A stretch of DNA of 5,099 nucleotides, taken from [Eubacterium] saphenum (GTDB lineage: Bacteria > Bacillota > Clostridia > Oscillospirales > Ruminococcaceae). The translations under genes were made by a program, and so were the position numbers. Where the stretch lies: contig SFJQ01000106.1 of NCBI GenBank assembly GCA_004555855.1, positions 1 through 5,099 of the forward strand. Reading direction: 5' to 3'. The notes under the pieces are model-generated. The model did not search any database. It was given only the letters and a program-made list of their open reading frames with translations, and was not told the origin of the DNA. Every line of letters begins with the position of its first letter. Positions within the stretch are counted from its first letter, which is position 1. Below, piece by piece: positions 1-5,099 of this stretch.

Positions 1-1764
1 ATGAAAGGTCTGAAAAGAACCTGTTACTGCAGCGATGTTACACTTGAAGCGGGAGAAGTCACCGTCGGCGGCTGGGCTGCACGCGTCCGCGACAAGGGCG
101 GAATTATCTTCATCGACCTGCGCGACAGAACCGGCATAGTCCAGCTCACGCTTGATGAAACAACCGAAAAATCCGTCTTTGAAAAGGCGAAAACCGTGCG
201 CTCCGAGGACGTTCTGATGGTCAAGGGTGTTGTCCGCGCGCGCGAAAGCGTAAACAGCGAAATCAAGACGGGAAATGTCGAGATTTTGCCGACGGAGCTG
301 CGTATTCTCTCAAAAGCGCAGACTCCGCCTTTTGAAATTGTCAGCAACTCCAAGACAAACGAGGAGCTTCGTCTGAAATATCGTTATCTTGACCTCAGAA
401 GAAAGCCGCTTCAGGACAACCTGATTATGCGCCACAAAATCGCAAAATGCGCGCGCGATTATTTCTACGAAAACGGCTTCCTTGAAATAGAAACGCCGAT
501 GATGATTAAGTCAACGCCCGAGGGCGCGCGCGACTATATCGTGCCTTCGCGTATCCACAACGGCAAATTCTACGCGCTTCCGCAGTCGCCGCAGATGTAC
601 AAGCAGCTGCTGATGATTTCGGGCTTTGACCGTTATATCCAGCTTGCGCGCTGCTTCCGTGATGAGGATTTGCGCGCCGACAGACAGCCCGAGTTCACGC
701 AGATTGACCTTGAGATGTCCTTCGTTGACACCGATGATATTCTGGAGTGCTTGGAAGGCTTTATAAAGCGGCTTTACAAGGAAATCCTGAACGTTGATAT
801 AGCGACTCCCCTGCCCCGCCTTACTTTTGACGAGGCGATGAGCAGATACGGCTCGGACAAGCCCGACACGCGCTTTGAGATGGAGATTACCGACATCTCG
901 GAAACCGTAAGGGACAGCGATTTTGTTGTGTTCAGGAGCGCGCTTGAAAACGGCGGCTCGGTTCGCGGTATCGTTGCGAAAAACGGCGCGGAAAAGCTCA
1001 CCCGAAAGGAAATCGACAAGCTCACCGAGTTTATCAAGGGTATCGGCGCGAAAGGTCTTGCTTATGTTCGCTGGGTTGACGACGCGCCTTCCTGCTCGTT
1101 CGCGAAGTTTATGAAAGAGGGCGAGCTCCCGAAAATTCTCGCGGCACTCGGCTGCGAAAAGGGCGATGTTGCGCTTATTGTCGCTGATAAGGACAAGGTT
1201 GTGCTGCCGACGCTCGGCGCGCTTCGCCTGAAAGTGGCAAAGCAGCTCGACATTATCCCCGAGAAGTGGAATTTCGTGTGGATAACCGAGTTCCCGTTCT
1301 TTGAATTTGACGAGGAAAAGGGCGAATGGGCGGCTATGCATCACCCGTTCACTATGCCTCTCGAGGAGCATATCCCGTATCTCGACAGCGACAAGGGACG
1401 CGTTCGTGCAAAGTGCTACGACCTTGTACTGAACGGCGTGGAGCTGCTCTCGGGCTCTATCAGAATAAACAACCCCGAGCTTCAGCAGAAAATGTTTGAG
1501 ATGCTCGGAATGACGGACGAGGAAATTCAGCTGAAATTCGGCTTCCTCGTTGACGCTTACAAATACGCGGCTCCTCCTCACGGCGGCGCAGGTATCGGTC
1601 TTGACCGCCTCGCGATGCTGATGTGCGGGTGCGACAGCCTGCGTGACGTAATCGCGTTCCCGAAGGTTCAAAACGCGTCCGAGCTTATGAGCGAAGCGCC
1701 CGGAACGGTTTCCGCCGAGCAGCTCGCCGAGCTTGGAATTTCGATTGTAAACAGTGAAGAATAA
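1..1764 (+). CDS. aspS: Aspartyl-tRNA synthetase (class II, bacterial type)
   Basis: Cytoplasmic enzyme that charges tRNA-Asp with aspartate using ATP. The 587-aa length matches the bacterial family (about 580-600 aa). Visible domains: an N-terminal OB-fold anticodon-binding domain (about 1-110, with the GGIIFIDLRDRTGIVQ block at 33-48); class II motif 1 region (about 144-166, ending FLEIETP); the aspartate/ATP site with QSPQMYKQ (195-202) and motif 2 FRDEDLRADRQPEFTQID (219-236); the bacterial GAD insertion (about 280-410); and motif 3 GAGIGLDRLAML (529-540), whose R536 is the expected ATP-binding arginine. All catalytic motifs look intact. The ATG is the first base of the window, so its ribosome site and any T-box or promoter lie outside; the N-terminus aligns with the family start (RTCYC...), supporting this start. 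The next gene begins 11 bases after the stop with no terminator between. Whether it is Asp-specific or also charges tRNA-Asn cannot be settled here. Confidence 0.98.
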   Translation: MKGLKRTCYCSDVTLEAGEVTVGGWAARVRDKGGIIFIDLRDRTGIVQLTLDETTEKSVFEKAKTVRSEDVLMVKGVVRARESVNSEIKTGNVEILPTELRILSKAQTPPFEIVSNSKTNEELRLKYRYLDLRRKPLQDNLIMRHKIAKCARDYFYENGFLEIETPMMIKSTPEGARDYIVPSRIHNGKFYALPQSPQMYKQLLMISGFDRYIQLARCFRDEDLRADRQPEFTQIDLEMSFVDTDDILECLEGFIKRLYKEILNVDIATPLPRLTFDEAMSRYGSDKPDTRFEMEITDISETVRDSDFVVFRSALENGGSVRGIVAKNGAEKLTRKEIDKLTEFIKGIGAKGLAYVRWVDDAPSCSFAKFMKEGELPKILAALGCEKGDVALIVADKDKVVLPTLGALRLKVAKQLDIIPEKWNFVWITEFPFFEFDEEKGEWAAMHHPFTMPLEEHIPYLDSDKGRVRAKCYDLVLNGVELLSGSIRINNPELQQKMFEMLGMTDEEIQLKFGFLVDAYKYAAPPHGGAGIGLDRLAMLMCGCDSLRDVIAFPKVQNASELMSEAPGTVSAEQLAELGISIVNSEE

Positions 1765-1775
1765 CCGAGGAAAGT

Positions 1776-2243
1776 ATGGATAAAAGAGAGTATAAGCAGC
1801 TTATTTCAATGGCGGCGAACGGTGACGCAAAGGCTTTTTCAAAGCTCTACGAGAGCGTTTACCGCGATATGTACTACACCGCGTTCTACTCGCTCAAAAA
1901 CGATGACGACGCCATAGAAGCGGTCACGGGAGCGGCGCGGGACGGGTTCAACTCTGCGGGAAAGCTGAGGACAGAAGCGCAGTTTCGCGTGTTTATGATG
2001 AGAACGCTCTGCGCGAGAATTAAGATGTTCTTCAAGGAGTACCCGGACAGCGAACTTAAAGGCAAACAGCCCGCGCTCAAAAAAATGCTTTTTGAGCTGC
2101 CGGATATCGAAAGACTGCTTATAGTTATGCACGTCGGCGGGAGATTTTCCGTCGAGGAAACAGCCGCGTTTACGGGAATGACCGTGGGCGGCGTGAGAAA
2201 GAGAATTAACAAAGCGAAGCAAACGCTTGGTATCGAGGATTAA
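1776..2243 (+). CDS. ECF-like sigma-70 family protein, divergent region 2
   Basis: A 155-aa protein with the layout of a small extracytoplasmic-function (ECF) sigma factor. Residues about 6-85 resemble region 2: the opening ISMAANGDAKAFSKLYESVY fits the usual 'GD..AF..LY' start and YYTAFYSL follows. Residues about 107-151 resemble region 4: LPDIERLLIVMHVGGRFS, then a helix-turn-helix (VEETAAFTGMTVGGVRKRI) with a basic recognition helix and the family-like KAKQTL end. The region 2.2 signature that contacts core RNA polymerase (normally 'A.D..Q..F') is replaced by AIEAVTGAARDGF (46-58), and the 'WL..ia.N...D' block is only loosely seen as RVFMMRTLCARIKMF (71-85). It may therefore be a weak sigma factor, or a DNA-binding or decoy derivative. 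The start has a good site, GAGG at 1767-1770, five bases before ATG. It is probably co-transcribed with aspS upstream and the membrane protein 20 bases downstream. The fold is fairly clear; the function is inferred. Confidence 0.8.
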   Translation: MDKREYKQLISMAANGDAKAFSKLYESVYRDMYYTAFYSLKNDDDAIEAVTGAARDGFNSAGKLRTEAQFRVFMMRTLCARIKMFFKEYPDSELKGKQPALKKMLFELPDIERLLIVMHVGGRFSVEETAAFTGMTVGGVRKRINKAKQTLGIED

Positions 2244-2263
2244 CGGGGATTTGGGGTGAAAAA

Positions 2264-4891
2264 ATGACTTGTGAGGAAATGCGGGCGGAAATGCGGCGAA
2301 AGGTTGTGCCGGAGAACGTCATTCCACAGAATATAATCGAATATCTTATGGACGATTCGGCGGAATTGCCCGAGCTTGACGCGTTCACGTTCCTCAACCG
2401 TCTGAGAGCGCTCGGAATAGGTTCGGCAGATTTCCAGTATTTGCTGGAGGCGTGTGACGCGCCCGCGGCGTGCGTTGAAAAGGTGAAGCGAAATCCCGCG
2501 ATGAACCTCCAGAACCTCATTCTCACGCTTGAAAGCTCCGGTCTTTCCTCTCAGGATTACACGATTATGCTCTACACCGCGCGCCAAATCTGGGAGCAGA
2601 CGCTTACAATCCGTCTTGAAAAAACAACCGAGGCGGCTGACGAGGTTGACGAGGAAACCGAGGAAAACCCCGAACAAATTCCCGTTGAAGAAATCGCGCA
2701 GGCTGTTCCCGAGGAGAACGAGCAAGACGATGATGAGGAAGATTTTGACGAGCCTTCGCTTGCCGAGGTTCTCGAACAGGTAAGACTGCTTGAAAAGGAA
2801 ATGTCCTATAGCGGCGATGATGAGGACGAGCCGGAAAAGCTCCCCGAAATCGCTCCCGAAGAGCCGGAAACGCCAAGCATCGAAAAAGCCGAGATTTCCT
2901 ATGATGAAGAACCCGAGCATTCCTTGCGGGATGTTGACGGGCTTACTTCGGATTTCTCGAAGGTTTTCGATATTATAAAGGAAAACAAAAAAGCCGAGCG
3001 TGAGGAAGCGCAAAACGCGTCCGCGCCCGATGATGAATATGAAGAATCGGAAGAGCCTGTCGCGAAAAGCGTCGGCACTTTGCCTACGGGAACGCTTTCG
3101 GTAACGAAAATTCTCGCGGGAATGCAGAAATCAGCTCCCGAAAACGAAGAAACCGGCGATGAAGACGGCTATGAGGACGAGGAAGAAATTGACGAGATAA
3201 GCGCAGAGGAAGCCGAAATCAATCCGGACGAGGATTACGAGGACGAGAATTTCGACAATACTTCATCGCTTGTTCAGATTGACCGAAATCTTTTCAGCAA
3301 AACCGCAAAGCAGGTTCCCGCGAAAGAACCCGATGATGAGGACGAGCCGCTTGACGAAGAAGACGATGACGACTACGAGGACGAGCTGTCGAGAAAAATC
3401 CGCAGAACTCCCAAGAAATACAACGTAAAGGCGCTTGTCGCGGGGGCAATCGGAGCTGCGGCTCTCACCGTGCTTTCCGTTGCTGCGGGAACGATTTCAA
3501 AGAAAACTCCCGACATCGTTTTCGCCGAGAAAAACGAAGATATCTTTTCGCGGATTTTCAGCTCTTACAGCACAGAAATCATCGGCGGCGACACAATCTG
3601 CGAATATTCCGACAGCTGCGAGATTTTCGGCGATTTGCTGATAAACAAAAACGGCGGAATGAGCTTCTCGGACGACAAAACCGTGTACACGGTAACAAGC
3701 GAAAAAATCTCCTCGGAACGCTTTGACGGAGAAGTTCTCGACTCCGCGGAATATATCGAACCTCCCACAAAAACCGCTTTTGTCACTGCTTTTCAGCAGG
3801 ACGGCGCGCTGTACTGCGTGTTCTCGGGCGACAATAACGAGAAAGGCGAGAAAGAGTGCGGGTATATGAAAATCAAGAACGGCACAACGCTGTTCACCGT
3901 TCGGCAGGACGGAATACTCAGCGATTTTTCGCTTGACGACGGGAAAATCTCGCTCGGCTCGGTTTATGTGCCGAAGTACACGCGAAACTTTTCCGCTGAG
4001 GACGCCGAGGTTTATCTGCCGCGCCTCGGCAAAAACGATAAAACTCCCCTCACCGCCGAAAACATTGCCTTAAGCGGCACGGACGGCTGCTCGTTTGCGG
4101 TATGCGCGCAGTACACGCTCGAAAACGGCGAAAATACCGCAGCAAAGGCGGTTCTCGGAAACCCCGTTTCGGCGAGCGCAGATTTCCGAGCTGCCCTCAA
4201 CGGCAAAACCGAGGACAAGGAATACGGCTTGCTGGTGAATTTCAAAGATACACTTTCCGCGAGAAGATGCGAAAAAATCTCGGCGGCGGCGTTCGGCGAG
4301 GGTTTTGCGGTAACGCTCGAGGGTGAAAACGCAAATCTCAGAGCTGCCGATTTTACCGCGAAATGCGAGCTTTCAAATCTTTCGGAAAAGGCGCAAAAGC
4401 TGAAGATTATGGACAAAAATCTGCTTGTCGGCAACGATGACGGTTTCTTCTCGGCATTTGACTGCTCAAACATAGATGAGCCTTCTGCCGTTAAGCTCAC
4501 GAAAACAAACGGAATTGTGTCAGGGGACAACGCGGCGGTGTTCAGCATCGACGGCGGTCTGACCATCACCTATTATAAAAACGAAGGCGAAACGGCGAAA
4601 ATTCTCGGGGAATACAAAAAATCCTTCTCCGATGATGAGCTGAAAACGCTCGTTCTCAAGGTTACGGAAACAACCGCCTTTGCAGACGATTCCTGCGGCG
4701 CGGCATTTGAGTATTTCGACGGAGTTTCCGTGGTTTCGCAGTACGTTATTTTCGGGAAAAATGAAGGAGAAAAGACGCTTTACGATGACAGAACGGGCTT
4801 TATGCGAGCGTTTTCATCGGGCGGGAAAATCTACGCGGTAAGCTCGAAGGGGTTTGACTGCGTGACGGGCAAAAGCCCCTTGACAGAATAA
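2264..4891 (+). CDS. Single-pass membrane protein: helical N-terminus, long acidic tract, extracytoplasmic beta-propeller-like domain
   Basis: 875 aa; I recognise no named family with certainty. In order: a helical domain (about 1-118) with a twofold repeat; a D/E-rich, probably disordered tract (121-376); a basic patch RKIRRTPKK (377-385); one transmembrane helix (about 390-411, Ala/Gly/Leu/Val); and a beta-rich domain (about 415-875). Basic residues before the helix predict N-inside, C-outside. The C-terminal part has many short strand-turn-strand units, a VYVPKYTRNF segment (567-576), AKAVLG (627-632) and a final GGKIYAVSSKGFDCVTGK blade-like unit (853-870). This resembles clostridial secreted proteins with C-terminal beta-propellers (Pfam Beta_propel), but distantly and without a diagnostic motif. 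No signal peptidase site follows the helix, so it probably stays anchored. GGGGTGA (2253-2259) four bases before ATG supports the start. Its place right after a sigma-like gene suggests a sensor or anti-sigma-like partner; no zinc-binding HxxxCxxC anti-sigma motif is present. Confidence 0.85.
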   Translation: MTCEEMRAEMRRKVVPENVIPQNIIEYLMDDSAELPELDAFTFLNRLRALGIGSADFQYLLEACDAPAACVEKVKRNPAMNLQNLILTLESSGLSSQDYTIMLYTARQIWEQTLTIRLEKTTEAADEVDEETEENPEQIPVEEIAQAVPEENEQDDDEEDFDEPSLAEVLEQVRLLEKEMSYSGDDEDEPEKLPEIAPEEPETPSIEKAEISYDEEPEHSLRDVDGLTSDFSKVFDIIKENKKAEREEAQNASAPDDEYEESEEPVAKSVGTLPTGTLSVTKILAGMQKSAPENEETGDEDGYEDEEEIDEISAEEAEINPDEDYEDENFDNTSSLVQIDRNLFSKTAKQVPAKEPDDEDEPLDEEDDDDYEDELSRKIRRTPKKYNVKALVAGAIGAAALTVLSVAAGTISKKTPDIVFAEKNEDIFSRIFSSYSTEIIGGDTICEYSDSCEIFGDLLINKNGGMSFSDDKTVYTVTSEKISSERFDGEVLDSAEYIEPPTKTAFVTAFQQDGALYCVFSGDNNEKGEKECGYMKIKNGTTLFTVRQDGILSDFSLDDGKISLGSVYVPKYTRNFSAEDAEVYLPRLGKNDKTPLTAENIALSGTDGCSFAVCAQYTLENGENTAAKAVLGNPVSASADFRAALNGKTEDKEYGLLVNFKDTLSARRCEKISAAAFGEGFAVTLEGENANLRAADFTAKCELSNLSEKAQKLKIMDKNLLVGNDDGFFSAFDCSNIDEPSAVKLTKTNGIVSGDNAAVFSIDGGLTITYYKNEGETAKILGEYKKSFSDDELKTLVLKVTETTAFADDSCGAAFEYFDGVSVVSQYVIFGKNEGEKTLYDDRTGFMRAFSSGGKIYAVSSKGFDCVTGKSPLTE
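2402..2446 (+). repeat. Internal protein repeat, copy 1 (residues 47-61)
   Basis: The segment LRALGIGSADFQYLL in the N-terminal cytoplasmic domain matches a second segment 42 residues later. Shared pattern: L-x3-G-[IL]-x-S-x-D-[FY]-x2-[LM]-L. Identical positions are L47/L89, G51/G93, S54/S96, D56/D98 and L61/L103, with conservative changes between. It looks like an ancient duplication of a helix-turn-helix-sized unit rather than a DNA-level repeat. Confidence 0.55.
2528..2572 (+). repeat. Internal protein repeat, copy 2 (residues 89-103)
   Basis: The segment LESSGLSSQDYTIML is the partner of the copy at residues 47-61, with the same L-x3-G-[IL]-x-S-x-D-[FY]-x2-[LM]-L pattern. It is followed by YTARQIWEQTLTIRLEK, probably the last helix before the acidic tract begins. 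Confidence 0.55.
2815..2833 (+). repeat. 19-nt direct repeat, copy 1
   Basis: CGATGATGAGGACGAGCCG, repeated exactly at 3331-3349. In frame it encodes DDEDEP (residues 185-190) inside the acidic tract. It may simply reflect low-complexity Asp/Glu coding, or a small internal duplication. Confidence 0.7.
3331..3349 (+). repeat. 19-nt direct repeat, copy 2
   Basis: Exact second copy of the sequence at 2815-2833, in the same frame, encoding DDEDEP at residues 357-362. Recombination between the copies would delete 516 bases (172 codons) in frame, so tract length could vary between strains. Confidence 0.7.
3431..3496 (+). other. Transmembrane helix of the 875-aa protein (residues about 390-411)
   Basis: An uninterrupted stretch of Ala, Gly, Leu, Val, Ile, Thr and Ser (starting ALVAGAIGAAALTVL) with no charged residue. 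It follows a basic cluster with R377, K378, R380, R381, K384, K385 and K389. By the positive-inside rule the acidic N-terminal half is cytoplasmic and the beta-rich C-terminal half is outside. Confidence 0.88.
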
Positions 4892-4909
4892 GCAAGTTTG
4901 GTGTATAAT
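4880..4909 (+). promoter_or_regulatory. Sigma-A-type promoter for the 35-aa microprotein
   Basis: Perfect -35 TTGACA (4880-4885) and perfect -10 TATAAT (4904-4909) with an 18-base spacer, one longer than ideal. The -35 lies inside the coding end of the upstream gene, where TTG ACA are its Leu873 and Thr874 codons; the stop codon (4889-4891) falls in the spacer. The predicted start point is about 4916-4917, giving a leader of about 33 bases before the ATG at 4949. No extended -10 TGn is present. Confidence 0.82.
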
Positions 4910-4917
4910 AATTTTGT

Positions 4918-4930
4918 ATGCTAACAGCAT
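4918..4930 (+). promoter_or_regulatory. Small stem-loop at the predicted 5' end of the microprotein mRNA
   Basis: Perfect inverted repeat ATGCT-AAC-AGCAT, a 5-bp stem with a 3-base loop, starting one or two bases after the predicted transcription start and ending five bases before the ribosome site. A stem at the very 5' end of an mRNA can slow decay that starts there. The stem is short and has only two G-C pairs, so it may have no role. Confidence 0.35.
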
Positions 4931-4935
4931 TTTTC

Positions 4936-4940
4936 GGGAG
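4936..4940 (+). promoter_or_regulatory. Ribosome binding site of the 35-aa ORF
   Basis: GGGAG followed by eight bases and ATG. The good match and spacing are the main reason to accept this very short reading frame as a real gene. Confidence 0.75.
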
Positions 4941-4948
4941 AAACTTTT

Positions 4949-5056
4949 ATGAATGACAAAAAACGTGAAAGGCTTTTGATTATCTGCCGAGTTGCAGCAA
5001 TAATCCTTGCTCTGGGAATGGTTGCGGGAATTTTCGTGCAGCCTTATCTCGGCTGA
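4949..5056 (+). CDS. 35-aa single-pass membrane microprotein
   Basis: A short frame from ATG to TGA (35 codons) with its own near-consensus promoter and ribosome site. The N-terminus is basic and hydrophilic (MNDKKRER, net positive). A hydrophobic segment follows (about residues 9-30, strongest at VAAIILALGMVAGIFV, 15-30, with R14 near its inner edge), then a short QPYLG tail. The predicted topology is N-inside with one membrane helix and almost nothing outside. I do not recognise the family. In layout it resembles tiny Firmicute membrane proteins such as Listeria Prli42, which anchors the stressosome, but no sequence identity with it is claimed. The next gene starts 31 bases downstream without a terminator, so the two are probably co-transcribed. 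It could be missed by annotation pipelines because of its size. Confidence 0.72.
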   Translation: MNDKKRERLLIICRVAAIILALGMVAGIFVQPYLG

Positions 5057-5074
5057 CTCCCGATGAAAAAAGCG

Positions 5075-5080
5075 AAAGGA
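5075..5080 (+). promoter_or_regulatory. Ribosome binding site of the gene cut by the window end
   Basis: AAAGGA, seven bases before the ATG at 5088. It selects that ATG over the one at 5063, which has no upstream Shine-Dalgarno match. Confidence 0.6.
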
Positions 5081-5087
5081 AATTTAA

Positions 5088-5099
5088 ATGGGATTATTT
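5088..5099 (+). CDS. Start of a gene truncated by the window edge (MGLF...)
   Basis: Only four codons are visible (ATG GGA TTA TTT). The start is supported by a well-placed ribosome site and by position, 31 bases after the microprotein stop on the same strand. The product cannot be determined from four residues. Confidence 0.55.

Larger units (their letters stand above)
2624..3391 (+). other. Low-complexity acidic tract within the membrane-protein gene (residues 121-376)
   Basis: By hand count 97 of 256 residues are Asp or Glu (about 38%), with runs such as DDDEED (155-160) and DEEDDDD (364-370). Predicted disordered and cytoplasmic. It is broken by four less acidic, more hydrophobic islands: about 165-180 (SLAEVLEQVRLLEKEM), 220-245 (around GLTSDFSKVFDIIKE), 264-290 (around GTLPTGTLSVTKILAGM) and 334-350 (around SLVQIDRNLFSKTAKQ). 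These look like short binding motifs on a flexible tether. A YEDE motif occurs three times (303-306, 325-328, 371-374). The reading frame is open throughout and codon use matches the rest of the gene. Confidence 0.85.

Noticed and set aside
511..1671. 386-codon open frame on the minus strand opposite aspS
   Set aside because: It lies fully antisense to a well-conserved aspS. Its translation shows no recognisable domain, and long antisense frames are expected from this codon composition.
1733..1762. Weak promoter-like pair TTGGAA / AAGAAT with an 18-base spacer at the end of aspS
   Set aside because: Only four of six matches in each hexamer, and the predicted start would fall in or beside the ribosome site of the next gene.
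2453..2473. Cysteines C64 and C70 in the inner domain as a zinc-type anti-sigma (HxxxCxxC) site
   Set aside because: The spacing is C-x5-C and no upstream histidine is in register, so it does not match the motif.
2240..3013. 257-codon minus-strand frame opposite the acidic tract and N-terminal domain, with a hydrophobic translation
   Set aside because: It is the antisense of GA-rich Asp/Glu codons, which read as Leu/Phe/Ser/Val-type codons on the other strand. The + strand gene has a ribosome site and operon context; this one has no support.
4012..4569. 185-codon minus-strand frame inside the beta-rich domain
   Set aside because: Ser/Ala/Phe-rich antisense shadow of the + strand gene, with no recognisable protein features.
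4847..4882. Possible terminator at the end of the 875-aa gene: AAGGGG pairing with CCCCTT (4847-4852/4876-4881), and an alternative GGGC-AAAA-GCCC hairpin (4867-4878)
   Set aside because: No T-run follows either stem, and the sequence lies in coding DNA and overlaps the -35 hexamer. A local structure is possible but not an intrinsic terminator.
5063..5099. Alternative ATG at 5063 for the gene at the window end
   Set aside because: No Shine-Dalgarno sequence precedes it, while the ATG at 5088, in a different frame, has AAAGGA at a good distance.

Overview
The window reads as ordinary chromosome of a low-to-mid GC anaerobic Firmicute, most likely a Clostridia member of the Ruminococcaceae/Oscillospiraceae type. 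This is inferred from the purine-rich Shine-Dalgarno sites, the near-consensus sigma-A promoter, the codon style, and the gene types; there is no rRNA or other direct taxonomic marker. All genes lie on the + strand and cover almost the whole window. There are no tRNAs, CRISPR arrays, insertion sequences or convincing terminators.

Layout. (1) 1-1764 is a complete aspS (aspartyl-tRNA synthetase), starting exactly at the window edge. (2) 1776-2243, only 11 bases later, encodes a 155-aa protein built like a small ECF-type sigma factor, with a clear C-terminal region-4 helix-turn-helix but a poorly preserved region 2. (3) 2264-4891, 20 bases later, encodes an 875-aa single-pass membrane protein. 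It has a helical cytoplasmic N-terminus with an internal 42-residue-period repeat, a roughly 256-residue strongly acidic tract, a basic patch, one transmembrane helix, and a roughly 460-residue beta-rich extracytoplasmic part that resembles a divergent beta-propeller. (4) A near-consensus promoter overlaps the last codons of that gene and should drive (5) a 35-aa membrane microprotein at 4949-5056. (6) Another gene starts at 5088 and runs out of the window after four codons.

How they may work together. Genes 1-3 are closely spaced with no terminator, so they are probably co-transcribed. The sigma-like protein followed at once by an N-in/C-out membrane protein has the layout of a sigma/anti-sigma or signal-transduction pair: outer sensor domain, one membrane helix, inner domain that could hold the sigma-like partner. 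No known anti-sigma motif is visible, so this remains a hypothesis, but it is the most interesting thing here. The promoter at 4880-4909 starts a separate transcription unit for the microprotein and the following gene.
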